DNA from: an uncultured Pelagibacteraceae bacterium
Lineage (GTDB): Bacteria; Pseudomonadota; Alphaproteobacteria; Pelagibacterales; Pelagibacteraceae
NCBI GenBank assembly: GCA_902628275.1
Contig: CACOMI010000001.1
Location: 149,226 to 213,225, forward strand
Direction of reading: 5' to 3'
Length of the DNA: 64,000 nucleotides
Part shown: piece by piece, positions 7,528-16,426 of the stretch
Layout: each line of letters begins with the position of its first letter
How positions within the stretch are numbered: position 1 is the first letter of the stretch
Notes under the pieces: generated by a model
The model's database searches: none
Told to the model about the DNA's origin: nothing
What the model saw: the letters and a program-made list of their open reading frames with translations, nothing else
Position numbers and translations under genes: made by a program

Positions 7528-8967
7528 TTAATTTTTCCAAAAAGATGGTAAGAATAATACTAATATCGCAAACAACTCAAGTCTACCTAAAATCATACCC
7601 ACAGTTAAGATCCATTTTGAAATATCAGGCAAAGCTGAGAAATCTCCATTAGGTCCAATAATAGGGCCTAAACCTGGACCAACATTTGATATTGATGTTG
7701 CTGCTCCAGAAATAGCGGTAATAAAATCGAGACCTGTTAAAGATAATAAAGCAGTTAAAATAAAAAAAATGACAAAGTAAAAATAAATAAATGAAATTAT
7801 TGACGCAATAAATTTATCTTCTACAGATCCTTGATCGTATTTAATTATAAATATCCCCTTAGGATATATAATTTTTTTTAATTGATTTAATATAAACAAA
7901 TATAGAATTTGAATTCTAAATATTTTAATACCACAAGTAGTTGATCCAGCACATCCTCCAATAAACATTAATGCAAGAAATATTGTTATAGGAAAACTTC
8001 CCCAACCATCGAATTCAGCATTTACATAACCTGTTCCAGTCAATATTGAAATTGTATTAAAAAAAATAGATCTTAAACTAAAGTTTCCGTTATTATTTAA
8101 TAATAAATAAATTGATAATATAATAATGCTTATAATTATTATTTTAATAAATGTTCTGATTTGAATATCGTTTAAAAATATTTTTTTATTACCACTAATA
8201 AATTTAATATATGCAATAAATGGGATGCTTCCTAAAATTATAAAAATCATCGATGATATTTCTATAAGAACACTGTCAAAATATCCGATAGATTGATTAT
8301 AATTAGAAAATCCACCTGTAGCTATAGTAGTCATAGAATGAGTTAAACTATCAAATTTTCCCATTCCAAATATCCAATATGATAATGCACAAAGAGCAGT
8401 TAGACCTGAATAAATATAAATAAGTCTCAAAGCTATTTCTTTTGATTTAGGAAGAATTTTTTCAGAAGAGTCGTTGCTAGAAATTTTGAATAATTGCATA
8501 CCACCAACATTCATTATAGGCATTAGGGTAATTGCCATTACAATAATACCAATACCACCTAGCCATTGTAATATTGCTCTCCATAATAGAATACCTTTTG
8601 GAGTATTTTCTAAGTTAGAAATAATTGTTGATCCAGTTGTTGTAATACCAGACATACTCTCAAAAAAAGCATCAGTAATTGAAAGCTCCATAGTCGAAAA
8701 TATAAACGGTAAAGATCCAAAAATAGCAATACTTAGCCATGACAAAGCAGTTAATAAAAATGCTTGTTGTAAATTTAACTTTTTGTCGTGGTCTAGATTT
8801 GAAAGAAAAAATAATGATCCAAATATTATTGTCACAATAGATGCACCAAAAAATGATGAATCTATTTCAGAATAAATAAATTGGGCAATTATTGGGATGA
8901 ACATAGAGACCCCTAAAATTATTTGTAAAATTCCTAGTGTAAAAAAAACAGTTTTATAATTAGACAT
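7528..8967 (-). CDS. trkH: Trk system potassium uptake protein TrkH
   Basis: The 479-residue membrane protein matches the TrkH/KtrB superfamily in length (E. coli TrkH has 483) and carries four pore loops with selectivity-filter glycines: GITTTGSTI, ATGGFSN, TGTGYVN and SNVGPGLG. It forms the K+ translocating subunit of the Trk system, gated by the cytoplasmic NAD/ATP-binding TrkA, which is not encoded in this window. The C-terminus reads ILGRLELFAILVLF, conserved in the family. It is first in a trkH-ampG-nlpC run and is divergent from lysS. Confidence 0.93.
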   Translation of the reverse strand: MSNYKTVFFTLGILQIILGVSMFIPIIAQFIYSEIDSSFFGASIVTIIFGSLFFLSNLDHDKKLNLQQAFLLTALSWLSIAIFGSLPFIFSTMELSITDAFFESMSGITTTGSTIISNLENTPKGILLWRAILQWLGGIGIIVMAITLMPIMNVGGMQLFKISSNDSSEKILPKSKEIALRLIYIYSGLTALCALSYWIFGMGKFDSLTHSMTTIATGGFSNYNQSIGYFDSVLIEISSMIFIILGSIPFIAYIKFISGNKKIFLNDIQIRTFIKIIIISIIILSIYLLLNNNGNFSLRSIFFNTISILTGTGYVNAEFDGWGSFPITIFLALMFIGGCAGSTTCGIKIFRIQILYLFILNQLKKIIYPKGIFIIKYDQGSVEDKFIASIISFIYFYFVIFFILTALLSLTGLDFITAISGAATSISNVGPGLGPIIGPNGDFSALPDISKWILTVGMILGRLELFAILVLFLPSFWKN

Positions 8968-9058
8968 TTTGAAAGAACATTATTTTATGGTAAATAAATT
9001 TCAACTCTATAAGAATTAATAAAATCGCCAATTTAAGATTTTTATAAAGTATATATTC

Positions 9059-10621
9059 GTGATTAAAAAAGAAATTTTAGACAAAACAAGTGCTTGGCCT
9101 TTCGTTGAAGCAAAAAAAATGCTTCGTGAGAGAAAATCATTTATTGATAAAAAAGGTAAAATTACTCTTCAAACTGGATATGGTCCAAGTGGCCTTCCTC
9201 ATATTGGAACATTTGGTGAAGTTGCAAGGACCTCAATGATGGTTAATGCTTTAAAGCAACTTACAGATCTGCCCACAGAGATAATTACTTTTTCTGATGA
9301 TATGGATGGTCTAAGAAAAGTTCCTGATAACGTTCCTAATCAGGAATTACTAAATAAAAATTTACATAAACCATTAACACAAGTTCCAGATCCATTTGAA
9401 AAATTTCCAAGTTTTGGAGAACATAATAATGAAATGTTAAAAGATTTTTTAAATAGTTTTAATTTTAAATATAGTTTTAAAAGTTCGACATCTTTATACA
9501 AAGGTGGTTTTTTTAACCCAACTTTAAAAATTATTTTAGAAAATTATGATGGTATAATGAATATTATACTTCCAACTTTAGGCAAAGAACGTCAACAAAC
9601 TTACTGCCCCTTTTTACCTATTTGTCCAGATACAGGTCACGTCCTCGAAATTCCAGTTATAGAAATTGATAAAAAAAATTTTAAAATAATTTTTGATAAT
9701 AAAGGTAAAAAATTAGAATCTAGTATTTTGGATGGAAATTGCAAATTACAATGGAAAGTTGATTGGGCAATGAGATGGTATGCCCTTGATATAGATTTTG
9801 AAATGTATGGAAAAGACCTTATTGAGAGCGCAATCTTATCGACCAAAATTATAAATTTAATTGGTAAAAAACATCCATCTGGATTTGCTTATGAATTATT
9901 TCTTGATGAAAAGGGTGAAAAAATTTCAAAATCAAAAGGAAACGGTATTACTATCGACCAGTGGTTAAAATATGCCTCACCTGAAAGTTTATCTTTATAC
10001 ATGTATCAAAATCCAAAAAGAGCAAAAAAACTTTATAAAGAAATAGTGCCTAAAGCAGTAGATGAGTACCTTGATAATATTGAAAAATCAAAAAAACAAA
10101 CTGAACAACAATTAGTGATGAATCCTGTTTGGCATGTTCATAATGGACATATTCCAAAAGAAGAGATGATTATGACCTTTTCTATGTTGTTGAATTTAGT
10201 TGAAACAAGTAACGCTGATAACAAAGATTTATTATGGAAGTTTGTTAGAAAATATAAATCTAATATTAATGAAAAAAACTTTCCAATTTTTGATGGATTA
10301 GTTGGTTATGCAATTAAGTATTTTAATGATGTTATTAAGGCTCAAAAAAAATATAAAAAACCTTCTGAAAATGAAAAATTAGCCCTACAAGCTCTAGTTA
10401 AAACTTTAGAAAAATGTAATGATCAGATGTCTCCTGAGGATATACAAACATTAATTTATTCAACAGGTAAAGAGAATGGGTATGCAGAAAATTTAAGAGA
10501 TTGGTTTAAGTTAATTTATGAAGTGGTGTTTGGAGATGAAAATGGACCTAGAATGGGTTTTTTTATAAGTTTTTTCGGTGTTAACGAAACAAAAGAATTG
10601 ATAATTAATAAATTGAAATAA
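9059..10621 (+). CDS. lysS: Lysyl-tRNA synthetase, class I
   Basis: The 520-residue protein is the class I form (LysK type), not the common class II enzyme. It has a HIGH-like motif GLPHIGT (46-52) in a Rossmann fold, then TFSDDMDGLRKVP, ADWAMRW-like VDWAMRW, and the KMSKS-like KISKSKGN near residue 288. It charges tRNA-Lys. Class I LysRS is typical of archaea, spirochaetes and many alphaproteobacteria. The start is GTG at 9059. The stop overlaps the pyrD ATG by one base, so the two are co-transcribed. Confidence 0.94.
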   Translation: MIKKEILDKTSAWPFVEAKKMLRERKSFIDKKGKITLQTGYGPSGLPHIGTFGEVARTSMMVNALKQLTDLPTEIITFSDDMDGLRKVPDNVPNQELLNKNLHKPLTQVPDPFEKFPSFGEHNNEMLKDFLNSFNFKYSFKSSTSLYKGGFFNPTLKIILENYDGIMNIILPTLGKERQQTYCPFLPICPDTGHVLEIPVIEIDKKNFKIIFDNKGKKLESSILDGNCKLQWKVDWAMRWYALDIDFEMYGKDLIESAILSTKIINLIGKKHPSGFAYELFLDEKGEKISKSKGNGITIDQWLKYASPESLSLYMYQNPKRAKKLYKEIVPKAVDEYLDNIEKSKKQTEQQLVMNPVWHVHNGHIPKEEMIMTFSMLLNLVETSNADNKDLLWKFVRKYKSNINEKNFPIFDGLVGYAIKYFNDVIKAQKKYKKPSENEKLALQALVKTLEKCNDQMSPEDIQTLIYSTGKENGYAENLRDWFKLIYEVVFGDENGPRMGFFISFFGVNETKELIINKLK

Positions 10622-11673
10622 TGTATTCAAATTTAAGATCTTTAATATTTAAAATAGATCCTGAAAGAGCACATTTTTTAGCAATTCAATCACTTAAACT
10701 CAATTTAGTTTCAAATATATTTGATGAAAACAAAAATGATCCTATTTTAAAAACAAAACTATTTAATCAAAATCTTGATAATCCCATAGGTATTGCAGCA
10801 GGTTTTGATAAGAATGCTGAGGTATACAACCCTTTATTCAAGTTGGGTTTTGGATTTGTTGAAGTAGGTACAGTTACTCCATTAAAACAATATGGAAATG
10901 AAAAGCCAAGAGTATTTAGATTGGTAGAAGATCAAGCATTAATTAATAGGTTAGGTTTTAACAACCAGGGATCAGATGTAATATTAAATAGAATAAAATC
11001 TAATAAAAAAATAGGTTTGCTAGGTGTAAATGTAGGTCCAAACAAAAATTCTAATGATAGATTGAATGATTATTTAATTGGATTAGAAAAATTTTCTGAG
11101 GTTGCAGATTATATTACAATCAACATTTCTTCACCAAATACTGAAAATCTAAGAAACTTTCATGATGAGAATAAATTAAAAGAGTTATTAACTTCTATCT
11201 CAAAGAAAAAAAAACAATTAAAAACTAAAATTCCTGTGGCTGTAAAAATTTCACCAGACATTAACGAAAATCAAACTGACTTAATTTCAGAAATACTTTT
11301 AGAAAACGATATAAGTGCAATAATAATTTCAAATACATCCGAAGCTTCTAGAGAAACACTTCAAAATATACAGAGACATCAAAAAGGTGGTTTATCTGGA
11401 AAACCTATTGAAAAAAAATCAAATTTTTTAATAAGTAAATTCTATAATTTAATTAAAGGTAAAATTAAAATAATTGGAGTAGGTGGTGTTGATTCTGGTA
11501 AAGCAGCTTATGATAAGTTTTTATTGGGAGCAGATTATGTTCAACTTTATACCGGCATGGTATTTCAAGGACCCAATATTGCTGGGAAGATTAAAAAAGA
11601 CCTAAAAGAATTACTTATAAGAGATGGTGTCAAAAATTTCACAGAAATTGTGGGAAATAAAACTGTTTCTTAA
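10621..11673 (+). CDS. pyrD: Dihydroorotate dehydrogenase (quinone), class 2
   Basis: This 350-residue FMN enzyme oxidises dihydroorotate to orotate in pyrimidine synthesis, passing electrons to the membrane quinone pool. Seen are the N-terminal membrane-associating segment ([18 protein letters not shown]), [33 protein letters not shown], the catalytic-serine loop [12 protein letters not shown], and the FMN phosphate site GVGGVDSG with [11 protein letters not shown]. The N-terminal extension and the serine base identify class 2. The ATG overlaps the lysS stop (TAATG). Confidence 0.95.
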   Translation: MYSNLRSLIFKIDPERAHFLAIQSLKLNLVSNIFDENKNDPILKTKLFNQNLDNPIGIAAGFDKNAEVYNPLFKLGFGFVEVGTVTPLKQYGNEKPRVFRLVEDQALINRLGFNNQGSDVILNRIKSNKKIGLLGVNVGPNKNSNDRLNDYLIGLEKFSEVADYITINISSPNTENLRNFHDENKLKELLTSISKKKKQLKTKIPVAVKISPDINENQTDLISEILLENDISAIIISNTSEASRETLQNIQRHQKGGLSGKPIEKKSNFLISKFYNLIKGKIKIIGVGGVDSGKAAYDKFLLGADYVQLYTGMVFQGPNIAGKIKKDLKELLIRDGVKNFTEIVGNKTVS

Positions 11674-11684
11674 ATGTATTAAAC

Positions 11685-11713
11685 TTGACGCCTTCAATAT
11701 CTCGCCTTATATA
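11685..11713 (+). promoter_or_regulatory. Sigma-70 type promoter of rpmB
   Basis: TTGACG (11685-11690), a 17-base spacer and TATATA (11708-11713) form one of the best promoter matches in the window. The start would be near 11720, leaving a leader of only about six bases before the rpmB ATG at 11726. The promoter lies in the 52 bases between pyrD and rpmB and argues against extending rpmB upstream. Confidence 0.72.
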
Positions 11714-11725
11714 GGCACTGTTATT

Positions 11726-12037
11726 ATGTCAAAAAAATGCGAACTTACCGGTAAAATTCCTATGAAAGGTCATAATGTTAGTCATGCAAACAACAAGACT
11801 AAAAGAAGATTTTTACCTAATCTTAAAAAAGTAAAATTTACAAGTGAGCTCACTGGAAGAAGTTTAAAACTTACTGTAAGTAATTCAGGTGTAAGATCAG
11901 TCGATAAAAAAGGTAGTTTTGATGAATTTTTAAAGACTGTAAAAAATAAAAATTTATCTCCTAGATTAAAAAAGTTAAAAAAAGTAGTTTTAATCAAATC
12001 CCCTTTCAAAAAGAAACCTGTAGCTAAATCAGCTTAA
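11726..12037 (+). CDS. rpmB: 50S ribosomal protein L28
   Basis: The 103-residue protein starts [20 protein letters not shown], the typical L28 opening, and continues [13 protein letters not shown] and [21 protein letters not shown]28 binds 23S rRNA in the large subunit. An open frame extends 34 codons further upstream, but that extension has no L28 similarity, overlaps pyrD and contains the promoter, so I start at the ATG 11726. The C-terminus is longer than the usual 77-98 residues because of a basic tail ([13 protein letters not shown]). The next gene overlaps its stop by one base. Confidence 0.94.
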   Translation: MSKKCELTGKIPMKGHNVSHANNKTKRRFLPNLKKVKFTSELTGRSLKLTVSNSGVRSVDKKGSFDEFLKTVKNKNLSPRLKKLKKVVLIKSPFKKKPVAKSA

Positions 12038-12594
12038 TGAACAAATTATTTATCACCCTTTCAATAATGATGGGGATTGTTGTATTATCTTCTAATTATT
12101 TAGTTCAGTTCCCAATAAACTATTTTGGATTAAATGAGATTTTAACTTATGGAGCTTTTAGTTACCCAATAGCTTTTTTAATAACAGATTTAGCAAATAG
12201 GTCGTATGGAAAATTATTAGCAAGGCAAATTGTATATTTGGGCTTTTTAATAGGAATTATATTTACATTGTTATTCTCAACTGATTTTGCAGATTTAATC
12301 TCTGTTAGAATTGCAATAGGATCAGGGGTAGCTTTTATTACCGCTCAGTTGTTAGATATTCAAATTTTTGATCGATTAAGAAAAAAAAAAGAGTGGTTTG
12401 TAGCTCCTCTTACTTCGTCGTTAATTGGATCAACTGTCGACACATTTTTATTTTTCTCAATATCATTTTATGCAACAGGAGTACCTTGGGTTACTTTATC
12501 TCTTGGAGACTTAGCAGTAAAAATTTTAGTTGCTATTATAATGTTGATACCATTCAGAATGTTATTGAAAATTATTAAACCAATTAAAGTTTAA
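12037..12594 (+). CDS. yhhQ: Queuosine precursor transporter, YhhQ/VUT family
   Basis: The 185-residue integral membrane protein has about six hydrophobic segments and the family phrase TYGAFSYPIAFLITDLANRSYGK, plus APLTSSLIGSTVDTFLFFSISF. YhhQ proteins (COG1738, former DUF165) import preQ0/preQ1 for synthesis of the tRNA base queuosine. Whether this cell uses it for salvage cannot be told here, since no queuosine genes lie in the window. It starts inside the rpmB stop (TAATGA) and its 3' end overlaps the convergent agmatinase gene by four bases. Confidence 0.87.
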   Translation: MNKLFITLSIMMGIVVLSSNYLVQFPINYFGLNEILTYGAFSYPIAFLITDLANRSYGKLLARQIVYLGFLIGIIFTLLFSTDFADLISVRIAIGSGVAFITAQLLDIQIFDRLRKKKEWFVAPLTSSLIGSTVDTFLFFSISFYATGVPWVTLSLGDLAVKILVAIIMLIPFRMLLKIIKPIKV

Positions 12595-13466
12595 TATAAA
12601 AATTTATAAGACAGAATTTTATAAGCTAACTTTGCAACAAGAAAATTATAAGAATCAAATCCTTTAATTGGAGACAGTTCATTAATATCTGCACCAACAA
12701 TTTTTGAATTTTTAGCTGCAATTTTTATTATATCCAATGTTTCGTCCCACAAAAGTCCTCCTGGTTCAGGTGTTCCAGTTGCAGCCATAATGCTTGAATC
12801 TAATCCATCTACATCAAATGTAAGATATACAGTTTTATTTTTAATTAATTTTTTAAATTTAGATAAGTTCCATTTCTTTTTATCTTTTGCCCAAAAAATA
12901 TTTATTCTTGAAGAATTCTTTTTTAAAAATGAGATTTCACTTTCTGAGATATTTCTTATCCCAAATGAAACTATAGAGATATTTTTATAATCCAAACACC
13001 TTCTAATTGCTGAAGCATGTGAAAATTTTTCTCCATTATAACTTTGACGTAAATCTGCATGGGCATCAAAATGCAAAAGGCAAATATTTTTATATTTTTT
13101 AGTAAAAGGAACAATACATCCAGGAGTTATTGAATGTTCTCCACCTAAAGTCATTGGGAAAAGTTTTTTATCTAATATCTCTTCATTAATTTTTGAGATT
13201 TTATTAAGTGCTTTTTTAATATTTTTATCTATTTTCAATGGCTTTAAAGTTTTAATTCCTATTTTCTTATAAGGTTCGCAGTTAAGTTCTTCATCATATA
13301 GCTCAACTTGATGAGATGCTTTAATAATTTCCCTAGGCCCATTTCTGGTTCCTCTCCCATAACTGACAGTTTTTTCTAGACCAAATGGAATAATTACAGC
13401 TTTTTCTTTAAAATTAAATTTATTATCAATTCCTAAAAAACCGTTTTTATTTGAGAGATATTTCAA
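12591..13466 (-). CDS. speB: Agmatinase/ureohydrolase family protein
   Basis: This 291-residue ureohydrolase retains the binuclear Mn motifs GGEHS (108-112), HFDAHADL (132-139) and DVDGLD (218-223), plus His150 in KFSHASAIRR as in agmatinases. The family hydrolyses agmatine to putrescine and urea, or related guanidino compounds. It is the last gene of a three-gene polyamine operon behind a decarboxylase and a deoxyhypusine-synthase homologue. If the decarboxylase uses arginine, agmatine would be its substrate; otherwise another guanidino compound is possible. The start codon is TTG, overlapping the previous TGA stop as TTGA. Confidence 0.85.
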   Translation of the reverse strand: MKYLSNKNGFLGIDNKFNFKEKAVIIPFGLEKTVSYGRGTRNGPREIIKASHQVELYDEELNCEPYKKIGIKTLKPLKIDKNIKKALNKISKINEEILDKKLFPMTLGGEHSITPGCIVPFTKKYKNICLLHFDAHADLRQSYNGEKFSHASAIRRCLDYKNISIVSFGIRNISESEISFLKKNSSRINIFWAKDKKKWNLSKFKKLIKNKTVYLTFDVDGLDSSIMAATGTPEPGGLLWDETLDIIKIAAKNSKIVGADINELSPIKGFDSYNFLVAKLAYKILSYKFLY

Positions 13467-14512
13467 TTTTTTTCAAAAATTTTTGTAAAGTTTTTTCTTG
13501 CTCTATTTTTCCATTCACCTTTATGATAAGCGTCACTAGCTATCAATGGTAAAACACTAGTAGCTTCTGCAAATACCATCTGTTCTTTCGTAATATCTAC
13601 TTTGCCCCATGAACTTGCTTCTTTTAAAGTAGAACTGCTACAAGCGCCATCTCTACTATCTGCAACAGTAATTTGAACAGCATATTTATGCATATCTACA
13701 TCTTTTCCTAATAACTCAGCACAAATAACAGTATCTTGAATAAAATTTTTAGGCACACCGCCACCAATCATAAATAATCCAGAACCTTTGGATTTAATTT
13801 TAATTTCTGTTAGTTCTCTAAATTCTCTAACTGAATCTATTGTCATATGTTTTTTTGGATTTTGTTCTTGATGCATAACTAAACCGAAACCCGCACTCGA
13901 GTCAGTAAAAGCAGGGCAGAAGATAGGAACATTGTTGTCAAAAGCCGTTTCAATTAAAGAGTCTTTTTTCTTTGAGTTATTTTTTAAATATTTTCCCATT
14001 TCATAAATGAACTCTCTTGAAGTATAGCTTCTCGCTTCCAAGTTATTTGCGATTTCACATATGATTTTATCACACATTTGAAGCTCTTCTTCATCTATGT
14101 AGGTATCGTAAATTCTATCTATATAGTTGTTCCTCAACTCAGTATCATCTTGAAATTGTGAACCTTGATAATGTTTAAAACCAAGAGCTTCAAAAAAATC
14201 CATATCTACGATTGAGGCACCAGTTGCAACAATTGCATCTACCATATTATATTTAACTAAATCTTTATAAATATTCATACATCCAGCTGCCGAAGTAGAG
14301 CCCGCTAAAGTAAGGAAAATTGTACAATCTTTATCTTTAAGCATCTCGTTATAAATATTAGCAGCATTTGCAGTTTCTCTAGAAACAAATGACATTTTTT
14401 CCATAGAGGATATAATTTTTCTACTATCAAAAGAAGTTATATCGATGTGCTCAACAGGATTTTTTAAGAAATCTCTTTTACTGTTATGACCTGGATTTTT
14501 TTGACCTGACAT
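13463..14512 (-). CDS. Deoxyhypusine synthase homologue (probable polyamine aminobutyltransferase)
   Basis: The 349-residue protein shows clear deoxyhypusine synthase (DHS) family features: LTLAGSTSAAGCMNIYKDLV, VATGASIVDMD, NNVPIFCPAFTDSSAGF, and a C-terminal DSRDGACSSSTLKEASSWGK. The lysine at 304 in SSWGK matches the enzyme-intermediate lysine of eukaryotic DHS. Bacteria have no eIF5A target, and DHS-related enzymes in bacteria include homospermidine synthases. Its place between a PLP decarboxylase and an agmatinase therefore points to a polyamine product, likely by NAD-dependent aminobutyl transfer from spermidine or putrescine. Which acceptor it uses cannot be seen. It overlaps both neighbours (one and four bases). 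Confidence 0.85.
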   Translation of the reverse strand: MSGQKNPGHNSKRDFLKNPVEHIDITSFDSRKIISSMEKMSFVSRETANAANIYNEMLKDKDCTIFLTLAGSTSAAGCMNIYKDLVKYNMVDAIVATGASIVDMDFFEALGFKHYQGSQFQDDTELRNNYIDRIYDTYIDEEELQMCDKIICEIANNLEARSYTSREFIYEMGKYLKNNSKKKDSLIETAFDNNVPIFCPAFTDSSAGFGLVMHQEQNPKKHMTIDSVREFRELTEIKIKSKGSGLFMIGGGVPKNFIQDTVICAELLGKDVDMHKYAVQITVADSRDGACSSSTLKEASSWGKVDITKEQMVFAEATSVLPLIASDAYHKGEWKNRARKNFTKIFEKN

Positions 14513-15696
14513 TAAGCTACCAAGTTAGCTTTGTTAATGTCTTTATCATACATTGTCATTATTGGTTTATCTTCAACTTCGTAAATTTCATTTGAGTAAT
14601 AACCATTAAATTGAGTTCTAAATGTCAATCCGTACGCCCCAAGTTGGCCAAGTTCAATATAATCATTTTCTTTTATATTATTTGGAAGCAAAAAAGGACC
14701 CTTCATATAATCCATGCTATCACATGTTGGTCCAAAGAAATCATAAGCGGTTAGTTTTTTTGAAATCATTTTGTTTGAATTTTCTTTTATCATTTTAGAT
14801 GGAAATACAATATTTGGTGTACCTGCATCAAAAAGAGTTCCATATGTTCCATCATTTATATAAAGCTTTTGTTTTTTTCTCAAATTAACTCTTACAACGG
14901 TTGAACCACTTTCAGCTACTAGAGCTCTACCAGGTTCACAAATAATTTCTGGAAGTTTTTCAAGTTTTAAATTTTCTAAACTTTTTTTTATCTCATTAAA
15001 ATAATTATTTAAGGATTGTGGAATTAAATCAGGATAGATTGTGGGGAAACCCCCACCTACATTTATGTAGTCTGGAATAATTTTTGTCTTTTTAATTATA
15101 TTTCCAATTTCACTAATTCCTTTTGCATAAGAAATTGGATGCATGCATTGTGAGCCAACGTGAAAACTTAAACCAATCCTTATAGCATGTTGTTTTACTA
15201 GTCTTAACAAACCTATTGCTTCTGAAGTTAAAGCACCAAATTTTTTTGATAAATCAATTTCTGCATGTTCATTTGAAACAGCAACTCTTACAAATAATTC
15301 TAAATCTTTGGCATTATTTGTACTTTCGATTATTTTAATAAGTTCATCCTTTGTATCTAATGAAAAAGTTTTAACACCATAATTAAAATATGCTTCTTTT
15401 ATACTTTCTCTACTCTTAACAGTATGCATATATGAACATTTCGCTTTATTACTAAAAATCCTTATATTTTTAATTTCCTCAATTGAGGCGACATCAAATT
15501 GTTCTACACCACTATCAATAATTGTTTTAATTACTTCAGGGTGTGGATTAGTTTTCACTGCATATAAAATTTTACCTGGAAATTTATTTAGGAAAAATTT
15601 AACCGCAGATTTTATAGAATTCTTTCTTATACAGTAAACTGGTTTTTCAGGTTTCAGCTGATTAACTAAATTTTCAACTGATTTAAATTTTTGCAT
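14512..15696 (-). CDS. Ornithine/lysine/arginine decarboxylase, alanine-racemase fold
   Basis: This 394-residue fold-type III PLP enzyme has the PLP lysine at 48 (YAVKTNPHP), FHVGSQC, NVGGGFP, CEPGRALVAESG, and the intersubunit active-site Cys325 in GPTCDSMD. The family decarboxylates ornithine, lysine or sometimes arginine; ornithine to putrescine is the default reading. The ATG at 15696 is chosen because GGAGG lies about eight bases upstream. An in-frame TTG at 15711 lies before that site and is not preferred. It heads the polyamine operon with the DHS homologue and the ureohydrolase. The leader between it and regA is about 165 bases and T-rich. Confidence 0.9.
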   Translation of the reverse strand: MQKFKSVENLVNQLKPEKPVYCIRKNSIKSAVKFFLNKFPGKILYAVKTNPHPEVIKTIIDSGVEQFDVASIEEIKNIRIFSNKAKCSYMHTVKSRESIKEAYFNYGVKTFSLDTKDELIKIIESTNNAKDLELFVRVAVSNEHAEIDLSKKFGALTSEAIGLLRLVKQHAIRIGLSFHVGSQCMHPISYAKGISEIGNIIKKTKIIPDYINVGGGFPTIYPDLIPQSLNNYFNEIKKSLENLKLEKLPEIICEPGRALVAESGSTVVRVNLRKKQKLYINDGTYGTLFDAGTPNIVFPSKMIKENSNKMISKKLTAYDFFGPTCDSMDYMKGPFLLPNNIKENDYIELGQLGAYGLTFRTQFNGYYSNEIYEVEDKPIMTMYDKDINKANLVA

Positions 15697-15703
15697 TTTA
15701 AAT

Positions 15704-15709
15704 GCCTCC
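15704..15709 (-). promoter_or_regulatory. Shine-Dalgarno site that fixes the decarboxylase start
   Basis: On the minus strand the sequence TTGGAGGCATTTAAAATG places a strong GGAGG about eight bases before the ATG at 15696. The in-frame TTG at 15711 is immediately 5' of this site and is unlikely to be the start. Strong Shine-Dalgarno sites are uncommon in this window, so this gene may be well translated. Confidence 0.7.
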
Positions 15710-15828
15710 AAAAAAAATTTAATAAAAAAAAGTCTTTATAAAAAAAACTTTAATATTTTTTGGCATATAAAGTAAACAGCACTAAAGTAAAGCAAATAAT
15801 TCAAGCTAGAATAGGATAAATTCATGTA

Positions 15829-15858
15829 TTGAAATATTTTACAATGACCCCATATAAG
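15829..15858 (+). promoter_or_regulatory. Candidate promoter of regA
   Basis: TTGAAA followed after about 18 bases by TATAAG (15853-15858) is a fair sigma-70 match. The ATG at 15863 starts only four bases after the -10, closer than a normal transcription start allows. Either the message is leaderless with an unusually short spacing, or another promoter is used. Confidence is kept low because AT-rich DNA gives chance matches. Confidence 0.3.
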
Positions 15859-15862
15859 AGCT

Positions 15863-16426
15863 ATGAAAGAGGAAGTAAAACTGCAGAATCTCAGTGATTT
15901 TGAGAATAAGTCATTACTAATAGTGGACGACGACAATCCTTTTCGTGAGCGTTTAGCCAGAGCTATGGAAAAAAAGGGGTTTGAAGTTTTTCAAGCTGAG
16001 AGTGTGCAAAAAGGAGTTGAGTCTGTAAAAACTAAAAAACCTGGTTTCGCTGTTGTAGATTTAAGACTTGGGGATGGTAATGGACTTGAGGTTGTAAAAG
16101 AAATTCAATCTTCAAATAGTGAAAGTAGAATTATTATGTTAACTGGTTATGGAAATATTCCAACCGCAGTGGCTGCAATTAAAGAGGGTGCTATAGATTA
16201 TTTAGCTAAACCTGCTGATGCAGAAGATGTTGAGAAGGCGTTATTAGCAGACCCCACAAAAAAAGCAGCTCCTCCAGAAAACCCAATGTCTGCTGACAGA
16301 GTTAAGTGGGAACATATACATAGAGTTTTTGAGCTATGTAACAGAAATGTATCAGAAACAGCGAGAAGACTTAAAATGCATAGAAGAACTCTTCAAAGAA
16401 TTCTCTCTAAAAGATCACCTAGATAA
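15863..16426 (+). CDS. regA: Response regulator of the RegA/ActR/PrrA family
   Basis: The 187-residue protein has a receiver domain (acidic pocket VDDD at 21-24, phospho-acceptor Asp66 in VVDLRLGDGNG, Lys116 in YLAKPAD) and a Fis-type C-terminal helix-turn-helix (WEHIHRVFELCNRNVSETARRLKMHRRTLQRIL). RegA/ActR/PrrA proteins are global redox regulators in alphaproteobacteria, normally phosphorylated by a RegB/ActS/PrrB kinase in response to quinone and respiratory state. No such kinase is adjacent here. The gene is divergent from the polyamine operon, and its 3' end overlaps bioY by eight bases. Confidence 0.92.
   Translation: MKEEVKLQNLSDFENKSLLIVDDDNPFRERLARAMEKKGFEVFQAESVQKGVESVKTKKPGFAVVDLRLGDGNGLEVVKEIQSSNSESRIIMLTGYGNIPTAVAAIKEGAIDYLAKPADAEDVEKALLADPTKKAAPPENPMSADRVKWEHIHRVFELCNRNVSETARRLKMHRRTLQRILSKRSPR

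Noticed and set aside
11624-11725. N-terminal extension of rpmB by 34 codons
   Set aside because: It overlaps pyrD, bears no L28 similarity and contains the rpmB promoter; the canonical start [10 protein letters not shown] lies at 11726.
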